Assembly: GCA_028554795.2 (NCBI GenBank)
Contig: CM068839.1
Span: 11,373,220 to 11,437,219 of the forward strand
Direction of reading: 5' to 3'
Source of the DNA: Sinohyriopsis cumingii
Lineage: Eukaryota; Mollusca; Bivalvia; Unionida; Unionidae
DNA length: 64,000 bases
Shown here piece after piece: positions 10,701 through 22,689 of this stretch. The position numbers and the translations under genes were made by a program. The notes beneath the pieces are model-generated. The model saw only the letters and a program-made list of their open reading frames with translations, did not search any database and was not told where the DNA came from. Position 1 is the first letter of the stretch. Each line of letters starts with the position of its first letter.

Positions 10701-12778
10701 TTTTTTGATAATAAAATATTTACCTTTTCACTAATGAATTGAATTCATGTGCACCTTTTGCAAGCTGTATACAGACTGTTATTCTTGGAATCATGAAACC
10801 TGATGGATGCATCTTCACAAGTATGACATACATGGGACAGAAAGACAGGTCAGGAGATTTCCAAAATTTGTTCAGGAATTTTGACCTTAATTTTTATCAT
10901 ACAAATGGAGAAAACTTACAACTATTGAACAAATGTATACTTTTTTAAATAGTAACATATGCACCTCATCTAAGTCTTTTCACAAGGACTTGGTGCTATT
11001 GATACTCACAAGTATTTTTAGCATTTCCTATAGTAGATCATTGCTGGATTATATTGGTGGCAGTCTTTGTTGATCTCAATGCTTATGAGATGATGTACTG
11101 TTACTGAATCCAGGTGTCCTCTAGAGTCAGCCTGAAATTTCATCAGAATGGAAATGTCCTTCTTGGTGTCTGCATTGGAATATGGCAGTGTCAGTACAAC
11201 TCAGTGAATCCACCAAAAAGTTTAAATTATTTCTGGCATGTGTAGATTCCGATTGCTGTATGCCAGCTAGTCAAGATGAGTACTTTCTGGGTCTAACTCT
11301 GATATTGTTTTAATGTCAGTAAAATTCTTCAATTGTAGCACAAACACATGCTCTACACCATCTCACCATTGTGACGTTAAGCCTAATTTGCAGGCACCTT
11401 TGTTGTCACCATGACACCTTCTCACTGTTGTAACTTTAAGCCTAATTTACAGACACCTTTGTTGTCACCATGACCATCACTAACATCACTCTCATTAACA
11501 ATGTCAGTAAAATCTGGAAAACAATTATCACTTGCTTGTATTATAGACAAAGACAAAGACCCATTTCATCCTAGACATTACCAATTACAATGGCAATTAG
11601 TGACATGTAATTTAATCTGGTTTGCATTCCTGATTCAAAGGTTTAAATCAAAGTCATTGGTGTTTATTTTAGATTTTGTGATGCAAGCCATTCATAGAAA
11701 TGTTGAAGGCATATTTTGCCCAAAAAATTGTGGCTGATTGTTGCATTCTGCAGATAGTCATTTATGACATCACAGTGAGTTTATATAATACATTATTATC
11801 ATTATTCTTATTATATGGAATTAAAAATAATGATTTTTTATGAGCAAAAAAACGTCACTAAGTGCATAACTTTTATCTGCTTGTAGGAGAACCTCTGGAT
11901 GATTTATGAGTCAGGAGCATTATTTTGACTACATCTGAAAAATAATCTTCTTCCAGAAATGGAAGACATTTTTCCAGCTATAAAGCTCTTGAGTAATCCA
12001 ACTATAATCAGTTGTCATCTTTAATCTGTTCAAAATACATTTGATCATGCATAGTATAGAGTCTAATCCATCTTGACAACTTTTAAGCACTGAAAGAAAA
12101 CATGCCTTGGGGAGAGAATCATCATAATGTGTATTGTTTATGCTGATTGAAATTTTTAGTTACTATCCATAATCAATTAATGTCTTTCTTCAGAATTACT
12201 TCTGCTCATACATAGTACAATTGACCTCGACATACTTCAAACATTAAAGCCAGCTGGCCATGCCAATATGATCAAATGGTGAAATGAAAAACAACATTGT
12301 CTTTTTCTGCTTAAACTAGTTCACAGCCACATCATCACAATCACTATTGCTCTAAATATACTACACTGGAATCCAACTGTGAGGGAAAAAAAAATGGACA
12401 AAATTAAATTTGTCACCAATACTTTGGTATACACAGGATATTTCAGTGAGTGAGGAAGGGACAAAAGACACCCCTACACTTGAGGAACTTGGGGAAAAAA
12501 CCTTTCATATGGGAGGTTCACAAGCATCACTATACTCTCATCACAAAAGTAGATCTTTGTGACCCATATTTCACATTTCACTGACTGGTTATTTTGTGTG
12601 TAAGTGTAAATGTTAATATTAGAGTCATTAAACTTGATGATAGTATACAGCTCTGTTAGTAATATACAAAAAGGTCACTGTAACCTAGGTTTCACATTTA
12701 CTAGCATAAAACTCATGACTACATTAGATTTTTGCATACATTGGAAATACTGCCCTATAATCTAAAATCATCAAACTG
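10701..12778. other. Unassigned sequence with a short local duplication
   Basis: About 2 kb without recognisable genes. The segment around 11365-11410 (ACCATCTCACCATTGTGACG... GCACCTTTGTTGTCACCATG) is repeated once, diverged, at about 11421-11472. Confidence 0.5.
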
Positions 12779-12888
12779 AAGGGATATAATCCAATACCAC
12801 ATCAACAGAGTAACTTAAGGGATATAATCCAATACCACATCAACAGAGTAACTTAAGAATATAATCCAATACCACATCAACAGAGTAA
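12779..12888. repeat. 38-bp triplicate
   Basis: Three near-identical copies of GGGATATAATCCAATACCAC followed by ATCAACAGAGTAACTTAA. Confidence 0.95.
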
Positions 12889-13270
12889 TGGCTATATGAA
12901 GCCAGCTAAAAGCACAGCTCTAAAAATGTAAAGATACAAAAAATCTAAAATAACATCATTAAATAGCTTTCATTAGAACCTGGGGCAACATTTTGTTGTC
13001 AAGATCACTTTAGTCTGAATTCATTTTCTGTGTAGTGTTTATGATATGTGATGAAAATCACTAAAAGCTTTGTAGCTATGTAATCAGTGATTACACTCTC
13101 ACTTCTCCAAGAATGCTTCAGTTTAAAACATTCTCAAAAAACATTGATTTATATAAGAAATAAGAATATTTTTGCTAATGGGATTTTAACATCAGCCTGC
13201 TGGAGACTGCTAAAAAAAGTTTTGTAATCATTAATTACATTGTTTTTTTTTGTTTTATTTTTTTCCTCAG

Positions 13271-13345
13271 AAAGAGACTGATGCACTGAAAATTAAAACA
13301 AAAATACTGGAGGACCAGACAGAGACCATTAGGAAGCTGAAGGAG
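13271..13345 (+). CDS. Coiled-coil protein, internal exon 1 of 3 seen
   Basis: A 75-bp exon bounded by a long pyrimidine tract and CCTCAG acceptor (13261-13270) and the donor GAG|GTAATA (13346). It is phase 0 at both ends and encodes 25 residues, KETDALKIKTKILEDQTETI then RKLKE. Leu/Ile occur at heptad-like spacing among Lys/Glu, as in a rod-forming coiled coil. Codon choice and composition differ from the surrounding AT-rich repeats. The next exon I can see is 32 kb downstream and also starts in phase 0, so the joined frame stays open and helical. I cannot identify the gene; centrosomal, ciliary, golgin or myosin-tail-like proteins all look like this. Confidence 0.75.
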
Positions 13346-15169
13346 GTAATAATAAAATAATATCACAGAGAACACTGTAGTTATATAGTATACTGTAGTA
13401 TCATCAATTTTCATGGGGGACCAATTTTCGGGATTTTCGTTGTTGCCCTGAGCCACGAACTTAAAACCCCAACAAAAAATGAGCCACGTAGGATGTGACC
13501 CCCCCATTTTCTTACAGTGTTTCATTCCTCGAGATTAACACAGCTCTAGTATTTGATAAATCAAGGTCAATACTGTAATCTGGTAATTAATTATTAGCTT
13601 TTACATGTGTTTGCTTTATTTTTTATTTTAACCTTTTAAAACAACAATTCTAAATTATTTTATATTGTTTCAATGCACACGTTTGATAATGTATCCAATA
13701 GCTGTAGTTTTACACTCACTGCCTTAAATCAATATATGAGGTAAGTAAGGATAGAGAGAAAATAGAGAAAAAGCATAAGGTATTCAAACAATAGTAATGC
13801 TGAAAATAAAGAAAAAAGTATTACAAAATAACAGTATATGAAAATTAAATTTAATACTTATTTTAAATTGATCCTTCAATTGAGTACAACTGTTTTTGAA
13901 ACATTTAAATCCTTCTGAAAGCACACTTCATTTTATCCATGCATTTTTATTCCAAAAGAACAACAATCCTGTAAAATAATATAACTATTTCTTGAAACAC
14001 CATTATTAATGAAACACTATGTACAATGTGACCCCCGCTATAACATGGTAGTTGGGAGCCATAGAACCTGACCGTGTTATAGACCGAACTGTGTTTTAAG
14101 CAACCAGGTCAGTTAGCTGACGAAAATTATGCATGTACCCCCCAAGAAATGGAGGGAGGGTAGGTAATAAATGCGCTTGGTAAATACGTGCTTCATCGGC
14201 ACAGTTACCATCTTAAATCGATGCATATTAAATGAGAAATACACCTGTATTGAAAACAGAGAAGGCATATATAATAGCTTACTTTATTTAGAAAGCCACG
14301 AATTGGTATACACATATGAATACTGTTTATATATACATGTCTGATGTATAGCATGAATACAGTATCAACACCGTGTACTCACCCGCGAATCTTATCATAT
14401 TCATTGAATCCACAATACAAACAATTCCATCGAAAATATGCACACACACAGATTTAAAATATTCAGTAATTTTGTCAGAGGTCATATAGGTCTGAATTCA
14501 GTGGAAAAACATAGCACAATCATGTAACAAATGATGAAGCACATTTACTTTTCAGTACATCCCAAGTTGGTAGAAGTTAGTTAGCATTTTAAGCTGCCGT
14601 TGGTAGCATTTTAAGCTGCCGTTGGTAGCATTCATAAGCATAAACTTTTTCCCTGCAAAAAGGAAACTTTCATGGCACAGTTAACCAGTCACGTTAGAAA
14701 ATGCTAGTGCTTCCATTACTTTTATTTAAGTTTGGTACTGGCTTCCTTTGAAGAAAAGTTTTTTGTTTTTATTGAAGATTGTAGTCAGCATTCTTTGATG
14801 AAAAGTGTAAGCATTTTTGAAGAAATGCTAAAGGACAGATTTGGAGAACAAAACAAATGCCAATTTCATATTGTGGCGGCAACATCAAATGTATTCCATG
14901 ATTTTCCCCATTTGCCGAGTACGTTTTCATAACAATCAATGCTTCAAAGGTAATCTGTTTCCTTTGAAATTTCTGCAAACTATTTTATCTGGGTACATTT
15001 TTAAAAAGGAATTGGCTGTCATTTGGTCTATTCTAGTTATATTTGTGGTAGCAACGTGATGCTGCCTTCCATGCATGCGTCAGAAATTTAACAAAGTGGT
15101 GTTCTGAAGGATTTAATTCTGAGTGGAAAGAAGAGGAATTTTACTTACCATCCACATACAAATGTCAGT

Positions 15170-15188
15170 CTATGTGTGTGTGTGTGTG

Positions 15189-15284
<96 letters not shown>
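15170..15284. repeat. TG/TA microsatellite
   Basis: Alternating (TG)n and (TA)n tracts. Frames reading YIYIYI or HTHTHT across it are meaningless. Confidence 0.98.
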
Positions 15285-15285
<1 letters not shown>

Positions 15286-15400
15286 CTAGTGAGTGGCCAA
15301 AATTCTGACAAAAGATAGATTACAAGATAATGACTCGTCCGGTTGATCTCCATTACTGGAAATGTCAACAAAAAATGCAGATATCTCACAACATACAGTA

Positions 15401-15633
15401 GTGGCCGAGTAGTCTAAAGCGCTGTCCATTACGGATCACTGCCATCTCACCTCTGTCTGTGTGGGTTCGAGTCTCGGATTCGGCTAATGTGGATATGTGA
15501 GAAAGCTTACCAGTAGCTTCTCATGGGTCGGTGGTTCTTTCGGGGCTTTTCTGGGTTCTTCCTCCACCATTAATACCGGCCGCCATGTATAGCCTATCGT
15601 GTGCTGAAAAATGGCGTTAAACCATACAACAAC
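15401..15633 (+). mobile_element. tRNA-derived SINE, full-length, with target duplication
   Basis: The head GTGGCCGAGTAGTCTAAAGC resembles a pol III A box and GGTTCGAGTCTCGG the B box. The body contains CTTCTCATGGGTCGGTGGTT, TTCCTCCACCATTAATACC, CATGTATAGCC and GTGCTGAAAAATGGCGTTAA, and the tail is an ACA repeat. It is flanked by ACAACATACAGTA on both sides (15388-15400 and 15632-15644, partly merging with the tail). Intact duplication and box sequences suggest a fairly recent insertion. Two further copies lie at 52.4 kb (minus) and 58.1 kb. A relationship to mollusc SINE families sharing conserved central domains is possible but unverified. Confidence 0.85.
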
Positions 15634-16311
15634 AACATACAGTACTCATGCTAGATGTCAAGATAAGCCGATTATGATATAATGATGCACTGTTTAGATG
15701 GTTTGTCAGTATGGACAAAGAATTTGTTTATGCAACAATAAATAAATTTCAGTACATTGTATATCCAGTTTGTGGCTTCCTTTCATGGGGCCTCTGAATT
15801 TCTCCACTCCAAACCATGGTTGTATATACATGTTTAAAACAGCCAACAATGTCACCAATAAATAAAATTCACCAGATGGTATATTTTGCCACCAATAAGG
15901 AAAAAATCCAGGTTTGCAACATTGGCACAGCCAAACTCAAGAAGAAAAAAACTACTTTTTCATATGCGAGAAATATGCATATAAAATTGCAGGAGCCATG
16001 CCATCATCATCTTGTATTATTCAAACGTGATCTCTTCCCCAAAATGATGATAAACTTTTAACATTTTTTTCGTACTTTTAAGATAGAATTTGTTTTTCAT
16101 GTACAAGAAAAATACATGTATATGAAATTTCATGAGCCACACCACGACAGTGTTATATCCAAATTTGTGTTATAATGGAGCATGCTATAGTGGTGTCACA
16201 CTGTATATACACTAATTACAGCAGAGTATAAAAACTCACACTTCACAGAGTTTTGGACAAAGCCACTTTATCAATGTCGTGTCAATCAAGTCACATGGCA
16301 CTCACAAATGC

Positions 16312-16650
16312 TTCTCAGGTAAATAATCCCCAAATTGCTGAATTAAACAAGTCCAGCTTTCTCAAAACCACTGATAATTAGGTCCCGTATTTCACTCATT
16401 GTTGTGTGAGCTGAAATTATCCATTCAGCATGAATTTGTTTGATTAATGAGGTTGCAATGTTTACTAATACTGTGCACTGATCATCACCAGTAACATCTT
16501 TTTCCTAATGGCATCCGTGACCTGTTTAGCATACCACTGGTGGAAGTGTGACTTTAATTCTTTGTACTCTTTATTTACTGTCAAGTCTAGTGGCTGAAGT
16601 CAGTCTGTACAAGAGGCAGGCACAAAAAAAGGAGTGACTCTACCGCCTTT
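16312..16650 (-). pseudogene. pogo/Tigger-type DDE transposase, C-terminal remnant
   Basis: Minus-strand reading gives FFVPASCTD, then LQPLDLTVNKEYKELKSHFH and QWYAKQVTDAIRK. A second frame then gives IKQIHAEWIISAHTTMSEIR and a final SGFEKAGLV. 'LQPLD..VNK.YK' after a 'P..(C)TD' turn, and an end of the form 'GF.KAGI', are hallmarks of the C-terminal half of pogo-type DDE transposases. At least one stop and one frame change are present, so it is dead. It lies outside the TA-flanked element but inside the outer inverted repeats. Which element it belonged to is uncertain. Confidence 0.65.
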
Positions 16651-17405
16651 CAATTAGTTAGCATCTTTGCACTTTGATGGGCTTTAAGCACATCAGATAT
16701 TGATGGTATAACTTGATGGACAGTGGTTTAAGTAAGAGATCATTCATATGTACTTTAATAACTGATTGGCCTAGTGTTGTTGGTGCGTTGGCTTCCTTTG
16801 ATGTTGAGCACTCAAACAAAAACATAGCGAAAGTGATTAATCTTAACAGGTGTTTTATTTGTGCTCAGAGAGATGGAAGTACTGTTTTAGTGTTGTTGGC
16901 TGTGTCAGCTTCGACTGATGTTATTCACTTGGTCAAAAATATGGTTAAGTATTGAACTTGTCAGGTCTTTGATTTGTGCTCATACAGGTTGTAGTATTCT
17001 TTAAACATTAAAGTGACCGCAGTTTGCGTCGGCATAGTTTTATTCCTTTGAATTCTTTATTTTGGGTATTTGTAGAGGTTAAACCATGAAATTAATGTGC
17101 AAACTTTGACAGGAAAAACCACGAATTTAATTACCCATAAAAATGCCCTTTTTTACAAAACCACGAAAATTGAGCCAAACGAAAATAAATGATACTACAG
17201 TATCAGAAAATATATATTACATTAATAAATATTACTTTATGCAAGTTTCAATTAAATGACAATTTTTATATATGTTAAATGTAGATAATATTTCATTGAT
17301 TTTCAAAGAATTTAGAATTTATTCCATATGTATGCAAGTAGGTACAAGTATCTGCCATACTAGAAAAGTAGTGTTCAATGAATGGTTTCAAATGTGTGCC
17401 ACATT

Positions 17406-17577
17406 ACCATATATACTTGCTTATAAGTCAAATCCAGCTGCAAACTACACAGACCCAGATCTAACATCACATAATATGCAATCAGATCTAGGTCACTGCA
17501 GTTTGTTAGTCATTTGAATAAAAAATATATACTCAGATCTGCTGTCACATTATCTTTGTGCTCAACTTACAAATGCA
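17406..17577. mobile_element. Family M MITE-like copy
   Basis: Begins CATATATACTTGCTTATAAG, then GCAAACTACACAGACCCAGA, a central AGATCTAGGTCACTGCAGTTTG, and a second half ending CAACTTACAAATGCATAC. The internal AGATCT palindromes and the inverted GCAAACT/CAGTTTG arms match the copies at 42.7, 43.2 and 56.9 kb. Confidence 0.6.
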
Positions 17578-18206
17578 TACATTAATTAAAAGCCTGTTTT
17601 AATTACATTTAATTACACATACATACAGTAATTAAAGAGCCAGTTTTAATTACATTTAATTATAATTACATACAGTAATTAAAAGCCTGTTTTAATTACA
17701 TTTAATTACAATTACATACAGTAATTAAAAAGCCTGTTTTAATTATATTTAATTATAATTCCATACAGTAATTAAAAGCCTGTTTTAATTATATTTAATT
17801 ACAATTCCATACAGTAATTAAAGAGCCTGTTTTAATTATATTTAATTACAATTACATACAGTAATTAAAAGCCTGTTTTAATTACATTTAATTATAATTA
17901 CATGCAGTAATTAAAGAGCCTGTTTTAATTATATTTAATTACAATTACATACAGTATTTAAAAGCCTGTTTTAATTACATTTAATTATAATTACATATAG
18001 TAATTAAAGAGCCTGTTTTAATTACATTTAATTACATTTACATACATTAATTAAAAGCCTATTTTAATTACATTTAATTATAATTACAGTAAGTAAAGAG
18101 CCTGTTTTAATTATATTTAATTACAATTACATACAGTAATTAAGAGCCTGTTTTAATTATATTTAATTACAATTACATACAGTAATTAAAGAGCCTGTTT
18201 TAATAG
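17578..18206. repeat. 46-47-bp tandem array
   Basis: About thirteen copies of AGTAATTAAAAGCCTGTTTT followed by AATTACATTTAATTACAATT and ACAT. Variants AAAGAGCCTG and AAAAGCCTG alternate for part of the array. Confidence 0.95.
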
Positions 18207-18645
18207 CAGCAGTATATTACCTGTCACTACTATGGATCTGATTAGTTTTTTGTGTTGTAAAATCCCATCTGTTCAATGTGAATATATCCTCCCAGAGTGG
18301 AGAATATTGACTGACACTGCTAGACGTAAAATCCCAACTGTTCAATGTGAATATATCCTCCCAGAGTGGAGAATATTGACTGACACTGCTAGACGTAAAA
18401 TCCCATCTGTTCAATGTGAATATATCATCCCAGAGTGGAGAATATTGACTGACACTGCTAGACGTAAAATCCCATCTGTTCAATGTGAATATATCGTCCC
18501 AGAGTGGAGAATATTGACTGACACTGCTAGACTCAGTAGACTGCCATGCCTTTTTAATGGATGCCATTATGATGGTTCTGTCATTTAAATCATGACCAGA
18601 GAAAATTGTCTGTTACAAGTTTAAACCACGTTTGGCGCCTGCCCC
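18207..18645 (+). repeat. Dispersed repeat copy 1, with internal 69-bp expansion
   Basis: Begins AGCAGCAGTATATTACC and ends near GTTACAAGTTTAAACCACG. The same order of blocks occurs at 40280-40523: AGCAGCAATATGTTACC, GTGAATACATCCTCCC, GTCATTAAAATTGTGATCAG, GTTATAAGTTTAACCACG. The family is unknown and no coding content was recognised. Copy 1 carries four tandem 69-bp units where copy 2 has one. Confidence 0.65.
18256..18532. repeat. 69-bp tandem array (4 copies)
   Basis: Four copies of a 69-bp unit containing CAATGTGAATATATCCTCCC and AGAGTGGAGAATATTGACTG, then GACACTGCTAGAC. The unit is a multiple of three, giving periodic frames on both strands (118 and 116 codons) that I do not regard as genes. 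Confidence 0.95.
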
Positions 18646-20465
18646 CCCCCCCCATCAGCTATATTTCATCTAGTGTTACATTCATCCATCTTGTCTTCTG
18701 TTCTTATGTCAGTAACCCTGGCAGTTTTTCAGTTATAGTTCTGGAATGGTCATTGTGGGGTTATTATGTCCCACCCTTTAGGTATCAGGGTACACTTCTC
18801 TTATTAGTCAAAAAACATAAAAATAATCAGTGGGTAAGTGTCATGTGTTGAGTTATAACATTGCTTAAGTCCAACCACAATTCATAATTTAGTTAATGAA
18901 TAATTGCTCAAGCATCATTTTAGGTGTTTGTGGTCTATTACATCGCTGTATTTTAACTGAAATATTTTGCGCCTTACATTGTTGTTTTATGTCACCGTAT
19001 TGCCTTTAGAGTTCAATAAAGGTTAAACAAACGTATTCCTTATTAAAAGGTAGAGGAGTTAGAAGACAGTAAATTTCTGATTGTTTACCATTGTGCTTAC
19101 ACTGGTTTGTATATAGCACATTGCAAACAGGTAAGGTACAAACAAACAGAGTGTATATAGCACATGGTAATTGAACAGGTGAGTTTCACATGTGCCAGTA
19201 ATAAAACATTGTTTTTATTATTTTAGTTTATTATTATTGTTCTCTTTCAGTCAACTTTATTTCACACATTTTACCTTGTGCAAATACACTGGGGTGCATA
19301 TAACACATTTCATACAAACAAGTGACCTTCATTTGGAACAAATAATACAGTTCTTATTATTATTATTCTCTTTTAGATAGAACATTTATGTAAGAAAAGA
19401 ACACTGTTGGGTCAATCTTTTGGGAATCATGGCCTCAAAAAGTGCTCTTCTGCACTTACCCAGACTGCCTCACATGTTTAAAGTGTCCCTGTCAGGTGTA
19501 GCACAGAGGAAAAGAAAAAACGGAGCACTGCACAAGTATGTTGCTTCCTTCTTTTAAGGAGGTGGAGCACCACACAAATGTGTTGCTTTCTGCTCTTATG
19601 TTACGTGTTTAGGCTCTAATAAACAGTAGCAAAAGAAAGAGTGAAAACAACAAGCTTTGGAAAAACACTATAAAAATGAAAAAAATATGAACTTACAGTT
19701 TTAAGAATAAAAATAATCCAAGAATAATCCAAGAATTAAATTTTAGAAGTCCTAGTAATGAAATGTTCTAATGAAATTTGAGTTCGAGTCCCAACAAGAT
19801 ATCCAAAATGGAAAACGTTGACATATATTGTAGTCAGTGTTGTGCGGTTTTCTAGTTCTTTGTTGATTCGCAAACAATAATATTCTGGTGTTTGAATTTC
19901 TGAATAAAATTTAGAGAAATGTCTTTGTCCAAGAATTCTGTATGAGCACTTAAATATTTCCAGGAAAAAGAGTTAATCTTTTAGAATCCAAATAATTTGA
20001 ATAAAAATTAAAATATAACTCCAAACTAGTCACAAACAAACACTTTCCAGTGTAAAAGCCCAACTGAGAAAAATCTTAAAGATTTTACAGTAACTTAGAT
20101 GCAAAACAGATTCCCAGATGAGGGGGTCACATGATCACATTCTAGAATGATTTAGAAGGTATCTACTAGTTTAATGGCATGTAGTCCAGTACAGTCTCGA
20201 TTTCAACATTATCATTCACACATTAAAAATGAATTAAAACAAAGAAGTTGGTTGCTTGATTTTTAGTCGAGGCCAGGAACTATTATTAGGTGTCCATGAA
20301 AAGAGTTAGGTCAAACTGAATTTTCTGGAAAATATCAAATTCCTAGTAAACAAAATTACATTACTTTGATATGTAATTAAAATAAAAAGATTTTAAAACT
20401 TACAAACAATTAAACTAAATCAAATATAAATTAAATCAAATATACATAACACTCCAGATAAGGTG
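18646..20465. other. Unassigned sequence
   Basis: No convincing gene. A poly-C tract of about twelve lies just left at 18641-18653. Between 19515 and 19600 there are two diverged copies of the 42-bp unit that dominates 20.5-21.2 kb (GGAGGTGGAGCACCACACAA). ATG 19429 opens a 42-codon frame (MASKSALLHLPRLPHMFKVS) in a good start context but without other support. Confidence 0.4.
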
Positions 20466-21167
20466 GTGTTGCACTGCACAAAAGGTTGCTCTCCAGATAA
20501 GGAGGTGGAGCACCACACATGTCCATTGCTCCCTCCCATTAGATAGGTGGAGCACCACACATGCCTATTTCTCCCTCCCATTAGATAGGCAGAGCAAGAC
20601 ACATGCCTATTTCTCCCTACCATTAGATAGGTAGAGCACCACACTTGCCTATTTCTCCCTCCCATTAGATAGGTGGAACACTACACATGCCTATTTCTCC
20701 CTCCCATTAGATAGATGGAGCACCACACATGCCTATTTCTCCCTCCCATTAGATAGGTGGAGCACCACACATGCCTATTGCTTCCTCCCATTAGATAGAT
20801 GGAGCACCACACATGCCTATTGCTCCCTCCCATTAGATAGGCAGAGCACCACACATGCCTATTTCTCCCTCCCATTAGATAGGTGGAGCACCACACATGC
20901 CTATTTCTCCCTCCCATTAGATAGATGGAGCACCACACATGCCTATTTCTCCCTCCCATTAGATAGGTGGAGCACCACACATGCCTATTGCTTCCTCCCA
21001 TTAGATAGGTGGAGCACCACACATGCCTATTGCTCCCTCCCATTAGATAGGCAGAGCACCACACATGCCTATTTCTCCCTCCCATTAGATAGGTGGAGCA
21101 CCACACATGCCTATTTCTCCCTCCCATTAGATAGGTGGAACACCACACATGCCTATTGCTCCCACCC
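20466..21167. repeat. 42-bp minisatellite, left part
   Basis: About sixteen copies of CCTATTTCTCCCTCCCATTA followed by GATAGGTGGAGCACCACACATG. The array is interrupted by element B and resumes at 24671. Periodic minus-strand frames (YLMGGRNRHVWCST) follow from the multiple-of-three unit and are not called genes. Last bases before the element: CCCACCC (21161-21167). Confidence 0.95.
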
Positions 21168-21299
21168 AGCAGCAGGGAGGGCGAACAGACTCTAATAGAT
21201 TTACCCTGGAATTGTGATACCCTGGAATTGTAAAAAAATAATCAGCATTGATTGGTACCAAGTCAGAGTCACGCCCCCCTGCTGCTGTTCATTTTATCC

Positions 21300-21960
21300 A
21301 AATATTTTATCAAGACCAATTAGATATCTTGTTCGAGGATCATATAAATTTATCATTATAAATCCATGCAGAGATAACTGAGCCTGACTAAATAGATTTC
21401 TGAATTTAATTATATCCATGTCACCACTGCACCAAGTTTGATGAATATTTCTCAGCGCGTGTGTCAACTCCATTAAATACAGCTAAAATATTACAATTAT
21501 CCCTGATCACTTTCGGAATCTGTGTGTATCACTGAGTAACATAAATAACGTCAGTATTTTTATGTCTTCCTCGAGAAAATATTCTTGCTGCATTTGATTG
21601 TTTGTCTAACATCACATCATCATACACGACTAAATTATTAATAACTCCATCAATAGAATCAACTGATGGCACTTCATTAATAGCAGTAATAAATTCGATA
21701 ATATCATCACCGTTATCATTTCACAATCTTGCATTTTCATTAAAATCCTTAAGTACTTCATAGCATCGTTGATCATCAACTGATGGTGCTACTAAATACA
21801 ATTTATCCCATTTTAACCATCTCATTATCAAATTAAGCAACAACTGTGTCTTTCCACTACCAGATGGACCTATTTGAATCATTCTAATAGAATTTGGTAA
21901 CGCGGCATGATGTTTAACTGGTTCTCGTTTTTTGGTGGCAGAAAAATCAATTACATTAAT
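21300..21960 (-). pseudogene. Packaging-ATPase-like region of element B
   Basis: The minus strand shows a P-loop (GPSGSGKTQLLLNLIMRW) near 21850-21890, then YEVLKDFNENAR, the acidic VVYDDVMLD segment and a C-terminal part matching element A. This is the FtsK/HerA-type ATPase fold that packages DNA in Polinton-like viruses. Fossil. Confidence 0.6.
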
Positions 21961-21974
21961 GATATAATTATATT

Positions 21975-22244
21975 ATGGATTTATATTGTCCAACAACTGG
22001 TCTAACTACGGTTACAACTCGCAATAACAGATCAGCTGCTATGGGTACGCGGTGTGGTACAAAGAAATTTAGATTTATTTCTACCAAGTTAGGGGCAAAG
22101 TCAGTGACAAAGTCAGTGTTAAAAAAAAAGAGAAAAAAATACGGGGATGATATTGCCACAAAATTAGCAAAATTACCAGGAATTCCCTGGGCTAAATATC
22201 CAGGAGAAAAACATCTTGGTCGTCTTGTATCATACGGTCTATGA
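21975..22244 (+). pseudogene. Plus-strand protein piece, possibly phospholipase A2-like N-terminus
   Basis: Open frame of 89 codons, opposite to all other genes of the element. It has a basic stretch VLKKKRKKYGDD, then LAKLPGIPWAKYPGEKHLG. 'W..YPGE.HLPG' openings precede the phospholipase A2-like domain of parvovirus-VP1-type proteins that some Polinton-like elements carry. The catalytic part is not present here. It indicates that the parent element had at least one gene running toward the ATPase/capsid block. Confidence 0.3.
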
Positions 22245-22680
22245 TCATCATGGTCAGAATTATCCTTGGTAAACATCATAGTTGGACCAGCTGATCTAGT
22301 ATAATCATCTGAATACCTCGCTAGGCCCATAATTGTTGTAGCAACATCAACATTATCATGAACTGACTCAATCTCTTTCCCATCAATCATGTATATTGCA
22401 CTTTTAAATAATGCCATAATACCATTGTTAACAAAACCAACTCTGAAATCGGCTCCATATGCTGTATTGTCTGCTTTTACAATTTCACCTACAAAATCAA
22501 TAAATGCTTCACAGGGTAGAAAAAATCTGCTTGTATCATGAACTCATAGATCAATTCATCCATGTTGATCTGGTATCACTGCATCATATGAATAATATTG
22601 ATAATCGCACATTGATTCATCTTTATATACCAGTGCATCCATGTCAAAAGCTGAGTCAGACATTCACTTAAACATTTTAT
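22245..22680 (-). pseudogene. Major-capsid-like region of element B
   Basis: The minus strand carries MALFKSAIYMIDGKEIESVH and GLARYSDDYTRSAGP, matching element A at 4.8-5.0 kb, plus an upstream Asp/Tyr-rich N-terminal part. It resembles the start of a double-jelly-roll capsid protein. Only part of the protein is present. Confidence 0.5.
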
Positions 22681-22689
22681 TATAAATTT

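Larger units (their letters stand above)
14030..16206. mobile_element. pogo/Tigger-like element with TA target site
   Basis: The left end CAATGTGACCCCCGCTATAA sits directly after TA (14028-14029). The right end, read inverted, is CAGTGTGACACCACTATAGC, also next to TA. TA duplication and the CTATAAC-type terminus are typical of the Tc1/mariner superfamily, pogo branch. Internally 14.7-15.0 kb shows only short frames. A 15401-15633 SINE and a TG/TA microsatellite lie within it. No transposase was recognised between these ends, so it is non-autonomous or decayed. Confidence 0.55.
13388..17205. mobile_element. DNA-transposon-like unit with TIRs, holding nested insertions
   Basis: The left end ATACTGTAGTATCAT at about 13389 continues with AATTTTCATGG. 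It is matched in inverted orientation by ATGATACTACAGTAT near 17190-17205, preceded by CCACGAAAATT. Further inside, CCACGAACTTAA (left) pairs with CCACGAATTTAATT (right, inverted partner). The unit contains a pogo-type transposase remnant (16312-16650), a TA-flanked element (14030-16206) and a SINE within that. Whether the two TIR arms belong to one element or to two solo MITEs of the same family is not settled. Confidence 0.5.

Noticed and set aside
15123-15389. Frames YIYIYI/HTHTHT
   Set aside because: Dinucleotide microsatellite.
15401-15480. Free-standing tRNA gene
   Set aside because: A and B box-like sequence is followed by a SINE body, an ACA tail and a target duplication, and is repeated at 52.4 kb; it is a SINE head.
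19429-19557. 42-codon frame MASKSALLHL with good start context
   Set aside because: Too short, runs into decayed 42-bp repeat units, no support.
20420-21148. Minus-strand frames YLMGGRNRHVWCST
   Set aside because: Products of the 42-bp minisatellite; stops occur wherever a unit varies, and no unique coding sequence is attached.
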